Shown: positions 1 to 22,807, numbered from the stretch's first letter. The stretch is 64,000 nucleotides of DNA from Leptodactylus fallax (GCA_947044405.1 CAMRHE010000644.1:424001-488000); one strand, 5' to 3'. The notes: a model not told the origin generated them from the letters alone. Numbers and translations: made by a program.

Positions 1-627
1 TGTGCGCCCGTGCTCTTCTTCTTCCCCCGTGTTGTGTAGTTACAGGTGTGCGCCGTGCTCTTCTTCTTCCCCCATGTTGTGTAGTTACAGGTGTGCGCCG
101 CGCTCTTCTTCTTCCCCCCCCGTGTTGTGTAGTTACAGGTGTGCGCCGTGCTGTTCTTCTTCTTCTTCCCCCGTGTTGTGTAGTTACAGGTGTGCGCCGT
201 GCTGTTCTTCTTCTTCTTCCCCCATGTTGTGGAGTTACAGGTGTGCGCCGCGCTCTTCTTCTTCTTCCCCCGTGTTGTGTAGTTACAGGTGTGCGCCCGT
301 GCTCTTCTTCTTCCCCCGTGTTGTGTAGTTACAGGTGTGCGCCCGTGCTCTTCTTCTTCCCCCGTGTTGTGTAGTTACAGGTGTGCGCCGCGCTCTTCTT
401 CTTCTTCCCCCGTGTTGTGTAGTTACAGGTGTGCGCCGCGCTCTTCTTCTTCTTCCCCCGAGTTGTGTAGTTACAGGTGTGCGCCCGTGCTCTTCTTCTT
501 CCCCCGTGTTGTGTAGTTACAGGTGTGCGCCGCGCTCTTCTTCTTCTTCCCCCGTGTTGTGTAGTTACAGGTGTGCGCCGCGCTCTTCTTCTTCTTCCCC
601 CGTGTTGTGTAGTTACAGGTGTGCTCC
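1..627. repeat. Minisatellite A, 44-50-bp unit
   Basis: About 13 head-to-tail copies of a unit of roughly 48 bp. Each joins a CTTCTTCTTCCCCC pyrimidine stretch to GTGTTGTGTAGTTACAG and GTGTGCGCC. Length changes come mostly from gain or loss of TTC triplets and from the CGCGCTC/CGTGCTC variants. The array is already running at base 1, so its left end lies outside the window. Open frames on both strands (up to 136 codons) simply follow the repeat and are not genes. Confidence 0.95.
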
Positions 628-2872
628 GCCCTCGCTGCTGACCGCTGTGTCTTCCTCCGCCTTTGCGATGCCATTCTTCAGATTTCGGTCTGGTCAGGTC
701 TTGTTCACACCTGAAACCTGTCACCGTCTTCTCCTCGGATTCTGAGCATTTTGCTCTATATTTGTCTTATATTATATAGAAATATTTTTTTTTCTCCTTT
801 TCCGTAAGGCGCAGTTCGCATCTGTCAGAGGTTTCCTCAGCATCCGGAGAGTCCTGCATAGAGGACTATGTCTGGGATAATGACGGGTACTATAACAGCT
901 CCCCGGCGGACCCCGCTATAGGCCGTGAGATCCATTGGGCTCAGTATCCATCTGTAACAGACATTCTGTATTTCTGCTCTGCTGATGTGAATACAGCCTT
1001 AAAGGGGTGCTCTGCACTCTCCAGGTTTTCTTCCATATTGATGACCTATCTACGGGATCGGCTATCAGTATCTGATTGGTGGGGCCTGACATGAGGTGCC
1101 ACAATCTGTAGAGGTGGATGAAGTGGCTCTTATGTAAAGGGGTTTAGCCTATCCACATGACGCACCATAGATATGTGATGGGTGCTCCAATGATGTGTCC
1201 ACTACTTACCCCTGCCGCAGCCTAGCGGCGCTCGGCCCTTGCACAGTCCGTGAGTGTGAGTTACGGGGCCGAGCACAGCTGGTAGCCGCGGTTAGGTAAA
1301 TATTGCGGTGGCTTCATTTTAGAGATGGATCCTGCATCTACCTTTTGGATGTTGCAGAAGTTTCCGTCTCCTTAGTGACCGGTTGTCTGCGCTATTTGCA
1401 TCCTTGTAAGTGATGTGTATAAAGCTGAGCTCGTCCACAGCTGGTGCAGGGCGCTCCTAGTCCCTGTGTGTGGTGTCTGTCAGTTACACAATATTCCTTC
1501 AGGGACGCCGGCGCTCCCGCACACCATTAGTTACTTTTGCTCCCTTTGGGAATTGTGGATAAAATCTTATCCGTCTTTTGGGGAATAACCTGATGCTTTT
1601 GTTTTTGTCGGGAATTATAAGATTTAGTGTTTGGTCCCTCCCCGGGTTTATCTTTCCCTCCTGTCCTCTGTGGAATGGGTTTATTCTGGGCTTTGGGAAA
1701 GCTGAGTGCCGAGCAGCATGGCCTCTGGGGGGGCATCGCTTGGCTTGGTGGTATGGTGCCAGGCCATCTAATACCTGTGTGCACCGGTAGAGCCTGGGTA
1801 TTGTGGAAGTAGTGGTTGTCAGGGCATGCTGGCACTTGTGGTACGTCCTCTGTAACTGCCGCCTGAGTTAACTCTGTGTATGCCGAGTGCACCTTCACAT
1901 GCAGCATATTTTGTTGCAGAAATTTCAATGACAATCCATGTTAATAAGAATTAGAGAAATGATGTAACACAATCTGTCACGTGTGAACACTCCCCTACAC
2001 CTACAAGCAGAAAGCACCAGCACATTTATTTCACTCTAGTGGGAAACTTCATTGACTTCTTATGGCTACAGATGGATCCCAGGTAAAAGTTTATACTATA
2101 CACTGTCTGGAGTATAAGGCTCTGTTCACACACGCTGTATGGCACTAGGACTTCTCTGTGCACTCTGCTGCAGCTTTGGTTGTGATTGTCTGACGTTACA
2201 TTGTATTGGCGGCTTTCCTCTTGGTTGCCATGGCTACATCCAGTTCCGTATAGATAAGTAGTGTGTGTAGTTGTTACATTGTAAGTGGTTGTGGTTTGAC
2301 TTGTTACCGTCCTGTGATGTAAAGGGCCGCTGAGCGAAGGCCCACAAGTGACCCCCCCAATCCCCCTCTGCTCCGGCTGAGTGAGGGGCTGGTGGTTTCT
2401 TCCCCTCTGATGGTCTTGCAGTAAATACAACCATCCAGCAGTTATTAGGCGGTATTATGATATTGAGAAATAAGGCCACAATAGTGACCCCGCGGGCCCC
2501 GCACAAGACTCTTCCTAATCCATCTAGTGTTGTCCGGACGGCTCCTCTAGTTATCTCTACTCCTTACAATATATTGGTGACCAGATTCGCGTTCTTACTT
2601 GACCTGTGTTCACACTGTTACTGTAGCTCATGGAAGCAAAATTTAGGAGTGTGAACAATAGCCTAGACCCATCACATTGTTAGAAGAGGGAAGAATACTC
2701 ACATCTCTCCTTGGCACTGGCACATGTATTTATTACTTGTAAAGGGACTATGATAACACTTGGTGTTGCTGCTGTGTGTCCTGAAGCAGATAGACATGTC
2801 TGTGTAATGGGAATGACCAGCCACTCTTTAAAGTGACAGCAAGGTGTGAAATGGTTATGGCCTCCCTGCTGT
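628..2872. other. Non-coding stretch upstream of BRD3
   Basis: No open frame here resembles a known protein, and none has convincing splice sites. The stretch contains one short interspersed repeat near 995-1115 and otherwise unique-looking sequence. An upstream non-coding exon of BRD3 could lie here or further left, but I see no decisive evidence. GC-richer patches (about 1200-1300 and 1680-1760) are not dense enough to call a CpG island by eye. Confidence 0.5.
995..1115. mobile_element. Short interspersed repeat with paired GATGACCTATC motif
   Basis: Begins near AAAGGGGTG and contains ATATTGATGACCTATC, followed by a degenerate inverted partner (GGCTATCAGTATCTGAT) and TGGTGGGGCC. This layout recurs in the window at about 14318-14500 and 15030-15300 and matches, from memory, a very common frog interspersed repeat. 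Family name and exact ends cannot be set without a repeat library. Confidence 0.5.
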
Positions 2873-5800
2873 GTGGTCACTGTTGTGTCCTGTAGTATTA
2901 GATTATGGCCACTGTTGTGTTCTGTAGTGTTAAATTGTTATGGCCGTTCTGCTGTGTGGTCACTGTTGTGTTCTGTAATATTAGATTATGTCCGCTCTGC
3001 TGTGTGTTGTGTTCCGTAGTATTAGATTGTTATGGCCACTGTGCTGTGTGGTCACTGTTGTGTCCTGTAGTATTAGATTGTTATGGCTGCTGTGCTGTGT
3101 CGTGTTCTGTAGTATTAGATTGCTATGGTCACTGTTGTGTCCTGTAATATTAGATTGCTGTGGCCGCTTTGCTGTATGGTCACTGTTGTGTCCTGTAGGA
3201 TTAGATTGCTGTAGCCACAGTTGTGTCCTGTAGTATTAGATTGCTGTGGTCACTGTTGTGTCCTGTAATATTAGATTGCTGTGGTCACTGTTGTGTCCTG
3301 TAGGATTAGATTGCTGTGGTCACTGTTGTGTCCTGTAGGATTAGATTGCTGTGGTCACTGTTGTGTCCTGTAATATTAGATTGCTGTGGTCACTGTTGTG
3401 TCCTGTAGGATTAGATTGCTGTGGTCACTGTTGTGTCCTGTAGGATTAGATTGCTGTGGTCACTGTTGTGTCCTGTAGGATTAGATTGCTGTGGTCACTG
3501 TTGTATCCTGTAGGATTAGATTGCTGTGGTCACTGTTGTGTCCTGTAGGATTAGATTGTTGTGTCCTGTAGTATAAGATTGCTGTGGCCACAATTGTGTC
3601 CTGTAGTATTAGATTGTTATGGCCGCTGTGCTGTGTGGTCACTGTTGTGTCCTGTAGGATTAGATTGTTGTGTCCTGTAGCATTAGATTGCTGTGTGGTC
3701 ACTGTTGTGTCCTGTAGCATTAGATTGCTGTGTGGTCACTGTTGTGTCCTGTAGCATTAGATTGCTGTGGCCACTGTGCTGTGTGGTCACTGTTGTGTCC
3801 TGTAGTATTAGATTGCTGTGTGGCCACTGTTGTGTCCTGTAGGATTAGATTGCTGTGGCCACTGTGCTGTGTGGTCACTGTTGTGTCCTGTAGGATTAGA
3901 TTGCTGTGGCCACTGTTGTGTCCTGTAGGATTAGATTGCTGTGGCCACTGTGCTGTGTGGTCACTGTTGTGTCCTATAGTATTAGATTGTTGTGGCCACT
4001 GTTGTGTCCTATAGTATTAGATTGCTGTGGCCACTGTGCTGTGTGGTCACTGTTGTGTCCTGTAGTATTAGATTGCTGTGGCCACTGTGCTGTGTGGTCA
4101 CTGTTGTGTCCTGTAGTATTAGATTGTTGTGGCCGCTGTTGTCCTGTAGTATTAGATCGCTGTGTGGTCACTGTTGTGTCCTGTAGTATTAAATTGCTGT
4201 GGCCATTGTTGTGTCCTGTAGCATTAGATTGCTGTGTGGTCACTGTTGTGTCCTGTAGCATTAGATTGCTGTGTGGTCACTGTTGTGTCCTGTAGGATTA
4301 GATTGCTGTGGCCACTGTGCTGTGTGGTCACTGTTGTGTCCTGTAGTATTAGATTGCTGTGTGGTCACTGTTGTGTCCTGTAGTATTAGATTGCTGTGTG
4401 GTCACTGTTGTGTCCTGTAGTATTAGATTGCTGTGTGGCCACTTTTGTGTCCTGTAGTATTAGATTGCTGTGTGGTCACTGTTGTGTCCTGTAGTATTAG
4501 ATTGCTGTGGCCACTGTGCTGTGTGGTCACTGTTGTGTCCTGTAGCATTAGATTGCTGTGTGGTCACTGTTGTGTCCTGTAGGATTAGATTGCGTTGTGG
4601 CCACTGTTGTGTCCTGTAGGATTAGATTGCTGTGTGGCCACTGTTGTGTCCTGTAGGATTAGATTGCTGTGTGGCCACTGTTGTGTCCTGTAGGATTAGA
4701 TTGCTGTGTGGCCACTGTTGTGTCCTGTAGGATTAGATTGCTGTGTGGCCACTGTTGTGTCCTGTAGCATTAGATTGATGTGGCCACTGTGCTGTGTGGT
4801 CACTGTTGTGTCCTGTAGTATTAGATTGCTGTGTGGTCACTGTTGTGTCCTGTAGTATTAGATTGCTGTGGCCACTGTGCTGTGTGATCACTGTTGTGTC
4901 CTGTAGTATTAGATTGCTGTGTGGTCACTGTTGTGTCCTGTAGGATTAGATTACTGTGGCCACTGTTGTTCCTGTAGTATTAGATTGCTGTGTGGTCACT
5001 GTTGTGTCCTGTAGTATTAGATTGCTGTGGCCGCTGTGCTGTGTGGTCACTGTTGTGTCCTGTAGTATTAGATTGCTGTGTGGTCACTGTTGTGTCCTGT
5101 AGGATTAGATTGCTGTGTGGCCACTGTTGTGTCCTGTAGGATTAGATTGCTGTGTGGCCACTGTTGTGTCCTGTAGGATTAGATTGCTGTGTGGCCACTG
5201 TTGTGTCCTGTAGCATTAGATTGCTGTGGCCACTGTGCTGTGTGGTCACTGTTGTGTCCTGTAGCATTAGATTGCTGTGGCCACTGTGCTGTGTGGCCAC
5301 TGTTGTGTCCTGTAGGATTAGATTGTTGTGGCCACTGTTGTGTCCTATAGTATTAGATTGCTGTGGCCACTGTGCTGTGTGATCACTGTTGTGTCCTGTA
5401 GTATTAGATTGCTGTGTGGCCACTGTTGTGTCCTGTAGGATTAGATTGCTGTGTGGCCACTGTTGTGTCCTATAGTATTAGATTGCTGTGGCCACTGTGC
5501 TGTGTGATCACTGTTGTGTCCTGTAGTATTAGATTGCTGTGTGGCCACTGTTGTGTCCTGTAGGATTAGATTGCTGTGGCCACTGTGCTGTGTGGTCACT
5601 GTTGTGTCCTATAGTATTAGATTGTTGTGGTCACTGTTGTGTCCTATAGTATTAGATTGCTGTGGCCACTGTGCTGTGTGGTCACTGTTGTGTCCTGTAG
5701 TATTAGATTGTTGTGGCCGCTGTTGTCCTGTAGTATTAGATCGCTGTGTGGTCACTGTTGTGTCCTGTAGTATTAGATTGCTGTGGCCATTGTTGTGTCC

Positions 5801-8311
5801 TGTAGCATTAGATTGCTGTGTGGTCACTGTTGTGTCCTGTAGCATTAGATTGCTGTGTGGTCACTGTTGTGTCCTGTAGCATTAGATTGCTGTGTGGTCA
5901 CTGTTGTGTCCTGTAGTATTAGATTGCTGTGTGGTCACTGTTGTGTCCTGTAGTATTAGATTGCTGTGTGGTCACTGTTGTGTCCTGTAGTATTAGATTG
6001 CTGTGGCCACTGTGCTGTGTGGTCACTGTTGTGTCCTGTAGTATTAGATTGCTGTGGCCACTGTGCTGTGTGGTCACTGTTGTGTCCTGTAGTATTAGAT
6101 TACTGTGGCCACTGTGCTGTGTGGTCACTGTTGTGTCCTGTAGTATTAGATTGCTGTGTGGTCACTGTTGTGTCCTGTAGGATTAGATTGTTGTGGCCAC
6201 TGTTGTGTCCTGTAGGATTAGATTGCTGTGTGGCCACTGTTGTGTCCTGTAGGATTAGATTGCTGTGTGGCCACTGTTGTGTCCTGTAGCATTAGATTGC
6301 TGTGTGGCCACTGTTGTGTCCTGTAGCATTAGATTGATGTGGCCACTGTGCGTTGTGGTCACTGTTGTGTCCTGTAGTATTAGATTGCTGTGTGGTCACT
6401 GTTGTGTCCTGTAGTATTAGATTGCTGTGTGGTCACTGTTGTGTCCTGTAGGATTAGATTACTGTGGCCACTGTTGTTCCTGTAGTATTAGATTGCTGTG
6501 TGGTCACTGTTGTGTCCTGTAGTATTAGATTGCTGTGGCCGCTGTGCTGTGTGGTCACTGTTGTGTCCTGTAGTATTAGATTGCTGTGTGGTCACTGTTG
6601 TGTCCTGTAGGATTAGATTGCTGTGTGGCCACTGTTGTGTCCTGTAGGATTAGATTGCTGTGGCCACTGTGCTGTGTGGTCACTGTTGTGTCCTGTAGGA
6701 TTAGATTGCTGTGGCCACTGTTGTGTCCTCTAGGATTAGATTGCTATGGCCATTGTGCTGTGTGGTCACTGTTGTGTCCTGTAGTATTGGATTGTTCTGG
6801 CCACTGTTGTGTCCTGTAGGATTAGATTGCTGTGTGGCCACTGTTGTCCTGTAGGATTAGATTGCTGTGTGGCCACTGTTGTGTCCTGTAGGATTAGATT
6901 GATGTGGCCACTGTGCTGTGTGGCCACTGTTGTGTCCTGTAGCATTAGATTGCTGTGTGGTCACTGTTGTGTCCTGTAGGATTAGATTGTTGTGGCCACT
7001 GTTGTGTCCTGTAGGATTAGATTGCTGTGTGGTCACTGTTGTGTCCTGTAGGATTAGATTGTTGTGGCCACTGTTGTGTCCTGTAGCATTAGATTGCTGT
7101 GTGGCCACTGTTGTGTCCTATAGTATTAGATTGCTGTGTGGCCACTGTTGTGTCCTGTAGTATTAGATTGCTGTGGCCGCTGTGCTGTGTGGCCACTGTT
7201 GTGTCCTGTAGGATTAGATTGCTCTGTGGCCACTGTTGTGTCCTGTAGGATTAGATTGCTGTGGCAACTGTTGTGTCCTGTAGGATTAGATTGCTGTGTG
7301 GCCACTGTTGTGTCCTGTAGGATTAGATTGATGTGTGGCCACTGTTGTGTCCTGTAGGATTAGATTGCTGTGGTCACTGTTGTGTCCTGTAGGATTAAAT
7401 TGTTGTGGCCACTGTTGTGTCCTGTAGGATTAGATTGCTGTGTGGCCACTGTTGTGTCCTGTAGGATTAGATTGCTGTGGCCACTGTGCTGTGTGATCAC
7501 TGTTGTGTCCTGTAGTATTAGATTGCTGTGTGGTCACTGTTGTGTCCTGTAGTATTAGATTGCTGTGGCCACTGTGCTGTGTGATCACTGTTGTGTCCTG
7601 TAGTATTAGATTGCTGTGTGGTCACTGTTGTGTCCTGTAGTATTAGATTGCTGTGGCCACTGTGCTGTGTGATCACTGTTGTGTCCTGTAGTATTAGATT
7701 GCTGTGTGGTCACTGTTGTGTCCTGTAGTATTAGATTGCTGTGGCCACTGTGCTGTGTGATCACTGTTGTGTCCTGTAGTATTAGATTGCTGTGTGGTCA
7801 CTGTTGTGTCCTGTAGGATTAGATTACTGTGGCCACTGTTGTTCCTGTAGTATTAGATTGCTGTGTGGTCACTGTTGTGTCCTGTAGTATTAGATTGCTG
7901 TGGCCGCTGTGCTGTGTGGTCACTGTTGTGTCCTGTAGTATTAGATTGTTGTGGCCACTGTGCTGTGTGGTCACTGTTGTGTCCTGTAGTATTAGATTGT
8001 TGTGGCCACTGTTGTGTCCTGTAGGATTAGATTGCTGTGTGGTCACTGTTGTGTCCTGTAGTATTAGATTGTTGTGGCCACTGTGCTGTGTGGTCACTGT
8101 TGTGTCCTGTAGTATTAGATTGTTGTGGCCACTGTTGTGTCCTGTAGGATTAGATTGCTGTGTGGTCACTGTTGTGTCCTGTAGTATTAGATTGCTGTGT
8201 GGCCACTGTTGTGTCCTGTAGGATTAGATTGCTGTGTGGTCACTGTTGTGTCCTGTAGTATTAGATTGTTGTGGCCACTGTGCTGTGTGGTCACTGTTGT
8301 CCTAATTGTCT
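2873..8311. repeat. Minisatellite B, 35/37/50-bp composite unit
   Basis: About 135-140 tandem copies built on TGTTGTGTCCTGTAG, then (T/G/C)ATTAGATTG, then CTGTG(TG)G(T/C)CAC. Three length classes alternate. The short form lacks an internal TG, the 37-bp form has it, and the long form (about 50 bp) carries an extra GCCACTGTGCTGTGTGGTCAC-like segment that duplicates part of the unit. Left-edge copies (2873-3200) are the most divergent (GTTATGG, TTCTGTAATA). Open frames of 60-130 codons on both strands follow the unit and are not genes. Confidence 0.95.
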
Positions 8312-8783
8312 TGTCCTGTGTTGTTGCTGTTCTTTGTTTTTTTTTGTGGGGTTTTTTTTATTTGCTCTTTTCTGTCTTGCCCTGTTTGTATTTGTTTGGC
8401 CAGGATGGGACTACATGAGAGCTGCTGCTATCTGTCCTCTTAGTAGGTTGCAGGAAGGGTTTGATTCCTCTTATTTTGTGTGTTTGGAAACTCGGCCGGG
8501 CGGGAAACTTCAGGATCTGTGGACGGGGCAACGAGAGAACCCCAAATATGTCAAGTAGTCTTTCATTTGATGTCACAGGAAGAGAGATTTCAGAGGTGTG
8601 AGCAGTACAGAGTATTTCAGGAGAGCAGTGTGCTGATCTTATAGGGGAGGTCACAGGGTGAGAGATACAGTACATTGTGCTGCTGAGGACTCTGCTCCCT
8701 CCGCTGAGTATTTAGTAGTGTACAGTGACCCCTCCCTATATGTAATATATTATTGATGTTTGCCCCCCCCCCCCTACATATTT

Positions 8784-8839
<56 letters not shown>

Positions 8840-9060
8840 ATTCTATATATCTGGGTGACATGGTGTTAGATTCCTCACCGCTTGATACTGTCTTTGCTCT
8901 GCTTTTTGTGAATCTCATTAACCCCTCGCCCCTTCCTGGTTCTTTGCTCTGCAGTTGTCAGACGGACGCCTAATACTGGTGTTTCTGAAGAAGTGGAACC
9001 ACAGCTGGTGAGGAATCTGAATGCTGAACTCTAGCTCCAATTGAGAATGATGTCCTGATC
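8312..9060. other. Non-coding stretch between minisatellite B and BRD3
   Basis: Non-coding sequence with no recognisable protein. It holds simple repeats at 8763-8838. It also holds a possible small leader exon at 8955-9007, where GCTCTGCAG precedes and CAGCTG|GTGAGG follows; that call is weak because such sites occur by chance. Confidence 0.4.
8763..8838. repeat. C12 tract, (AT)n and (GT)n microsatellite
   Basis: A run of 12 C at 8763-8774 is followed by a long alternating AT tract (about 8789-8827) that passes directly into alternating GT to about 8838. These compound simple repeats are length-variable and difficult to sequence accurately. Confidence 0.97.
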
Positions 9061-9072
9061 CAAGATGGCGGC
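9061..9072 (+). promoter_or_regulatory. YY1-type motif CAAGATGGCGGC near the BRD3 5' end
   Basis: CAAGATGGCGGC matches the extended YY1 consensus, which in vertebrate promoters often lies just downstream of the transcription start. A usable splice donor (GAGC|GTAAGA) follows at 9095, and the acceptor of the first coding exon is at 9213-9214. A short leader exon around this motif with a 120-bp intron is therefore possible. The motif is seen directly; promoter function is inferred. The main BRD3 promoter could equally lie outside the window. Confidence 0.4.
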
Positions 9073-9214
9073 CTCCTGACCAGCGCACAAGAGCGTAAGA
9101 GACGCAGACTCTACCTTTATTGTGGTTGTGGTGAGGAGTCCGACTCTCTATCGAGACCCTTAGTTGTGTTGGCGGTTTCTCTTACGTTCTCGTTCTTTTC
9201 CTCTCCTTCTTTAG

Positions 9215-9324
9215 GTTCTATGGTTGGACCCCTGAGATGGGATGTCCTTCCCTGTCAGGGGCCATAAAGGAAGAGATTGCCTTGCAGAGCTTCTGTGAAA
9301 GGAAGTGACCCCGAGAAAAGAAAA
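9215..9324 (+). other. brd3: BRD3 5' UTR part of the first coding exon
   Basis: A pyrimidine tract and TTTAG end at 9214, giving a good splice acceptor. The 110 bases to the start codon are leader. No in-frame ATG precedes 9325. The leader holds one short upstream open frame at 9220-9267. Confidence 0.65.
9220..9267 (+). promoter_or_regulatory. Upstream open reading frame in BRD3 leader
   Basis: ATG at 9220 opens a 15-codon frame ending TAA at 9265-9267, 57 bases before the BRD3 start codon. If the 9215 acceptor is used, this uORF lies six bases into the exon and could modulate initiation. Its conservation cannot be judged here. Confidence 0.4.
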
Positions 9325-20028
<10,704 letters not shown>

Positions 20029-20375
20029 AATCCCCCCATGAGATGGAGACGTGACTGACGTGTTGTGCTTCTCGCTGGTGTCCGCTCAGGCGCCAGGCCC
20101 GCCTAACACTTTTGTGTGCAGTTTAAAGAAAAACTTTTAAGAAAAAAACCACAAAAAAGGAACAAAAAATATTTTAAAAACCAGATTCCCAAAATCGAGA
20201 CGGAAACGACAAACTAATTTTATTTTTAAAGAAGATGAAATTGTAAATTCTGCAGTCGGGGCAGAGGCGTCAGCAATAAGCAGCGAGCCCAGGCCGAGAC
20301 CGCCATCGCCATCGCGCCGGGATTTTATGAAGGTTTACTATATATTAATAAAGAAGTTTTAATTGTGTTTTTACT
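20029..20375 (+). terminator. brd3: BRD3 3' UTR to proximal polyadenylation site
   Basis: AATAAA at 20347-20352 is followed by the U/GU-rich TTTTAATTGTGTTTTTACTT, a complete cleavage and polyadenylation context, giving a 3' UTR of about 340 nt. A-rich stretches at 20130-20180 precede it. This site lies before minisatellite D, so its use excludes the array from the mRNA. Confidence 0.7.
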
Positions 20376-20424
20376 TTCTTCTCCCCTCTTGTTTGTATGG
20401 AGGTGACGGACTACACCCTTGCGG

Positions 20425-21085
20425 ACGCTCTCAGACTCTGTGCGGTGACTCTCGGACTGTGTGCGCGCCCCTTCGGCCGGCTGCTCTCGTACTGTGTGCG
20501 CACCCCTGCAGCCGACTGCTTTGGGACTGTGTACGCGCGCCCCTGTGGCCGGCTGCTCTGTGAATGTGTACGCGCCCCTGCGGCCGGCTGCTCTCGGACT
20601 GTGTATGCGCACACCTGCGGCCGGCTGCTCTGGGACTGTGTATGCGCGCCCCTGCGGCCGGCTGCTCTGAGATTGTGTACACGCCCCTGTGGCCGGTTGC
20701 TCTGGGACTGTGTATGCGCGCCCCTGCGGCCGGCTGCTCTGGAACTGTGTATGCGCGCCCCTGCGGCCGGCTGCTCTGGGACTGTGTATGCGCGCCCCTT
20801 CGGCCGGCTGCTCTGGGACTGTGTATGCGCGCCCCTTCGGCCGGCTGCTCTGGGACTGTGTATGCGCGCCCCTTCGGCCGGCTGCTCTGGGACTGTGTAT
20901 GCGCGCCCCTTCGGCCGGCTGCTCTGGGACTGTGTATGCGCGCCCCTGCGGCCGGCTGCTCTGGGACTGTGTATGCGCGCCCCTGCGGCCGGCTGCTCTG
21001 GGACTGTGTATGCGCGCCCCTGCGGCCGGCTGCTCTGGGACTGTGTATGCGCGCCCCTTCGGCCGGCTGCTCTCGGACTCTCTGC
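20425..21085. repeat. Minisatellite D, GC-rich 37-bp unit, in the BRD3 3' region
   Basis: About 18 copies built from GACTGTGTATGCGCGCCCCT, GCGGCCGGCTGCTCTGG, with CTTCGGCC and TCTCGGACT variants. The unit is about 70 percent GC with several CpGs. It contains no stop triplet on either strand, so all six frames stay open (up to 340 codons on + and 258 on -). These are not genes. The array lies between the proximal and distal BRD3 poly(A) signals. Confidence 0.95.
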
Positions 21086-22220
21086 GCCTTGTCATTACAT
21101 AGATGTGTCAGTAGATCTACTAATCCCTCCTCCAGCCGCTTCTGCATCCTGCCTGGATTCTCTCTGGGATCGTGGACACCTCGCCGCCGCTGCCGTGCAC
21201 GCCGCACCTGTAGGGAGTCGTCTACACTTGTGGTCGGTCGGGATATATATTTTTAATGTATTTTCTTATTTACCTCAGAACAAAATATACAAACGCAAAC
21301 ATTATTTTTTAACTCTTAAGATTTTTTTTGTTTTTTCTGCATGGTCCAGAATCGTGTCGGCCTCTCCCCCGCAGCGACACATTCCATTGGCTTCCGTACT
21401 CCATTTTGTATGTACATAGAACACATTATTTATTAACCATATGACAACCTGATGTTTTTTTTTTTTTTCTTTCCTTTTGAAATAAATTGCAAAAAGGTGA
21501 AGAGGGATTTTCTGGTTTTGCTGGTGGGGGAGGGGGTGGGGGTTTTTGGCTTCCGTGTTTCCCGCTAGACAGGAGTGCGTGTGCACTTGCAGATGCTGTT
21601 AGGGGTCGGACAATCTCTCATGGTGTAGTGTGTGTATATATTCTCCTGACATTGATGTTTTATATATTGGGATCTTTGGGGTTAATGATAAATCTATATA
21701 ATTTTTTTTTTTTTAATGCTGAAGCGGCCGCTGTGGGTGGGGGATGGGCCGGCGGCGGTCGTCGTCACCTCTTGTCCGCTCTGCACACTATGAACATCCA
21801 CAGCAGAGGGTTTGCTGCTTTGTCTTAGACTTGCATGGAATCGGAGGTAACTTTTTTTTTATTTCTCTTTTCCTGGTGTTGACCCTTTCACTCCTGGAGG
21901 ACATTGTTGTACGTTCCAGAAGTGACTTTAACCCTTTCTATCCCACTGTTAGTCCTGGTGCTTATTTTATATGATTCTTCTTTTTCTGTACAGTTTTTTT
22001 TTTTTTTGGGCTCCAGTATAACTTTTTAACCCCCGAGTTCTCTGTGGCGACCCTGCTCTTCCATATCATGTTATGCAGAGTTTAGGCCGTTTTGTTCAAT
22101 TTTTGCAGCTACCAAAAAAAAAAAACGAACCAACATGGCAGCTCTGACCATTGTAGCTCGCTGTTCATACTGGCGCATTTTAAAGGGTTTGTGAACAATA
22201 AAAGTAGTTGTCTATTTTTA
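21086..22220 (+). other. brd3: Probable extended BRD3 3' UTR with distal poly(A) site
   Basis: Non-coding, with several U-rich runs (21441-21475, 21691-21716, 21990-22010). AATAAA occurs at 21481-21486 and at 22197-22202. The latter is followed by the GU/U-rich GTAGTTGTCTATTTTTACTT, a good distal site. A G-rich stretch at 21523-21543 has three G5 tracts and could fold. Long 3' UTRs are usual for BET genes, but transcription through array D is inferred only. Confidence 0.5.
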
Positions 22221-22795
22221 CTTGTGTGATTCCTCTGTATCTCCAGATTCTTGTGCTCGCCCATATGGTTTTAGTGGGTTGCTGATGAGATCAGTACTCC
22301 TTATGTACTACACACCCCATCATCTCCCATAGGTAGACAGTGAGCCCCCCTGGATTTGCTATACATTACAGGTCACATGACACGGCCATCTTCACCATCA
22401 CTTTCCACGGTTTCCTCCTCCTCGGCTGGAGTGTCCTATGGCGGCCTCCATGTTGTATCGCTTCTAGCCCCGCAGCCGATTACTCAGATAGCCGTAGTAC
22501 ATAGACACGTCTCGCCCGAGCTTGTGCCCATAGTAATAGTGGCCCATGTGTACTACTGTGCTGATGACCAGACCCTGGGGTAAATGTTTGGCACTTGCTA
22601 GACAGGTGGGTGTGGCTTACCATCTGGCGGCGACGGTCATATAAGCCTAGCCAGTGCACAGACCCCGCATCAGCCGCAGTGATAGATCTGGGCCATGTTC
22701 ACACTGTCTGACTGTTACACGCTCTGTTAGACCCTGGCGGCCGAGTGCGGCCCATGTGGCAGAAGCCTCATCTCTGTTGCCTCCCCCTAGGGGCA
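22221..22795. other. Gap between convergent BRD3 and BRD3OS
   Basis: No protein-like frame or clear repeat is seen. If the distal BRD3 site at 22197 and the BRD3OS site at 22802 are used, the two transcripts end about 0.6 kb apart without overlap. Confidence 0.4.
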
Positions 22796-22801
22796 GGTTC
22801 A

Positions 22802-22807
22802 TTTATT
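22802..22807 (-). terminator. brd3os: Poly(A) signal of BRD3OS
   Basis: TTTATT on the + strand reads AATAAA on the minus strand, about 460 bp downstream of the BRD3OS stop codon. A plus-strand AATAAA also lies at 22832-22837, so readthrough BRD3 transcripts could end just inside the BRD3OS 3' UTR. Confidence 0.5.

Noticed and set aside
1527..1934. 135-codon minus-strand frame upstream of BRD3
   Set aside because: No domain or family resemblance and no splice or promoter support; treated as chance.
8785..8838. Possible telomere or origin function of the AT/GT tract
   Set aside because: It is a plain compound microsatellite with no TTAGGG arrays or other origin features nearby.
20325..21419. 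Overlapping open frames of 230-340 codons on both strands
   Set aside because: The 37-bp unit lacks stop triplets on either strand, so all frames are open by composition. The region is the BRD3 3' flank.
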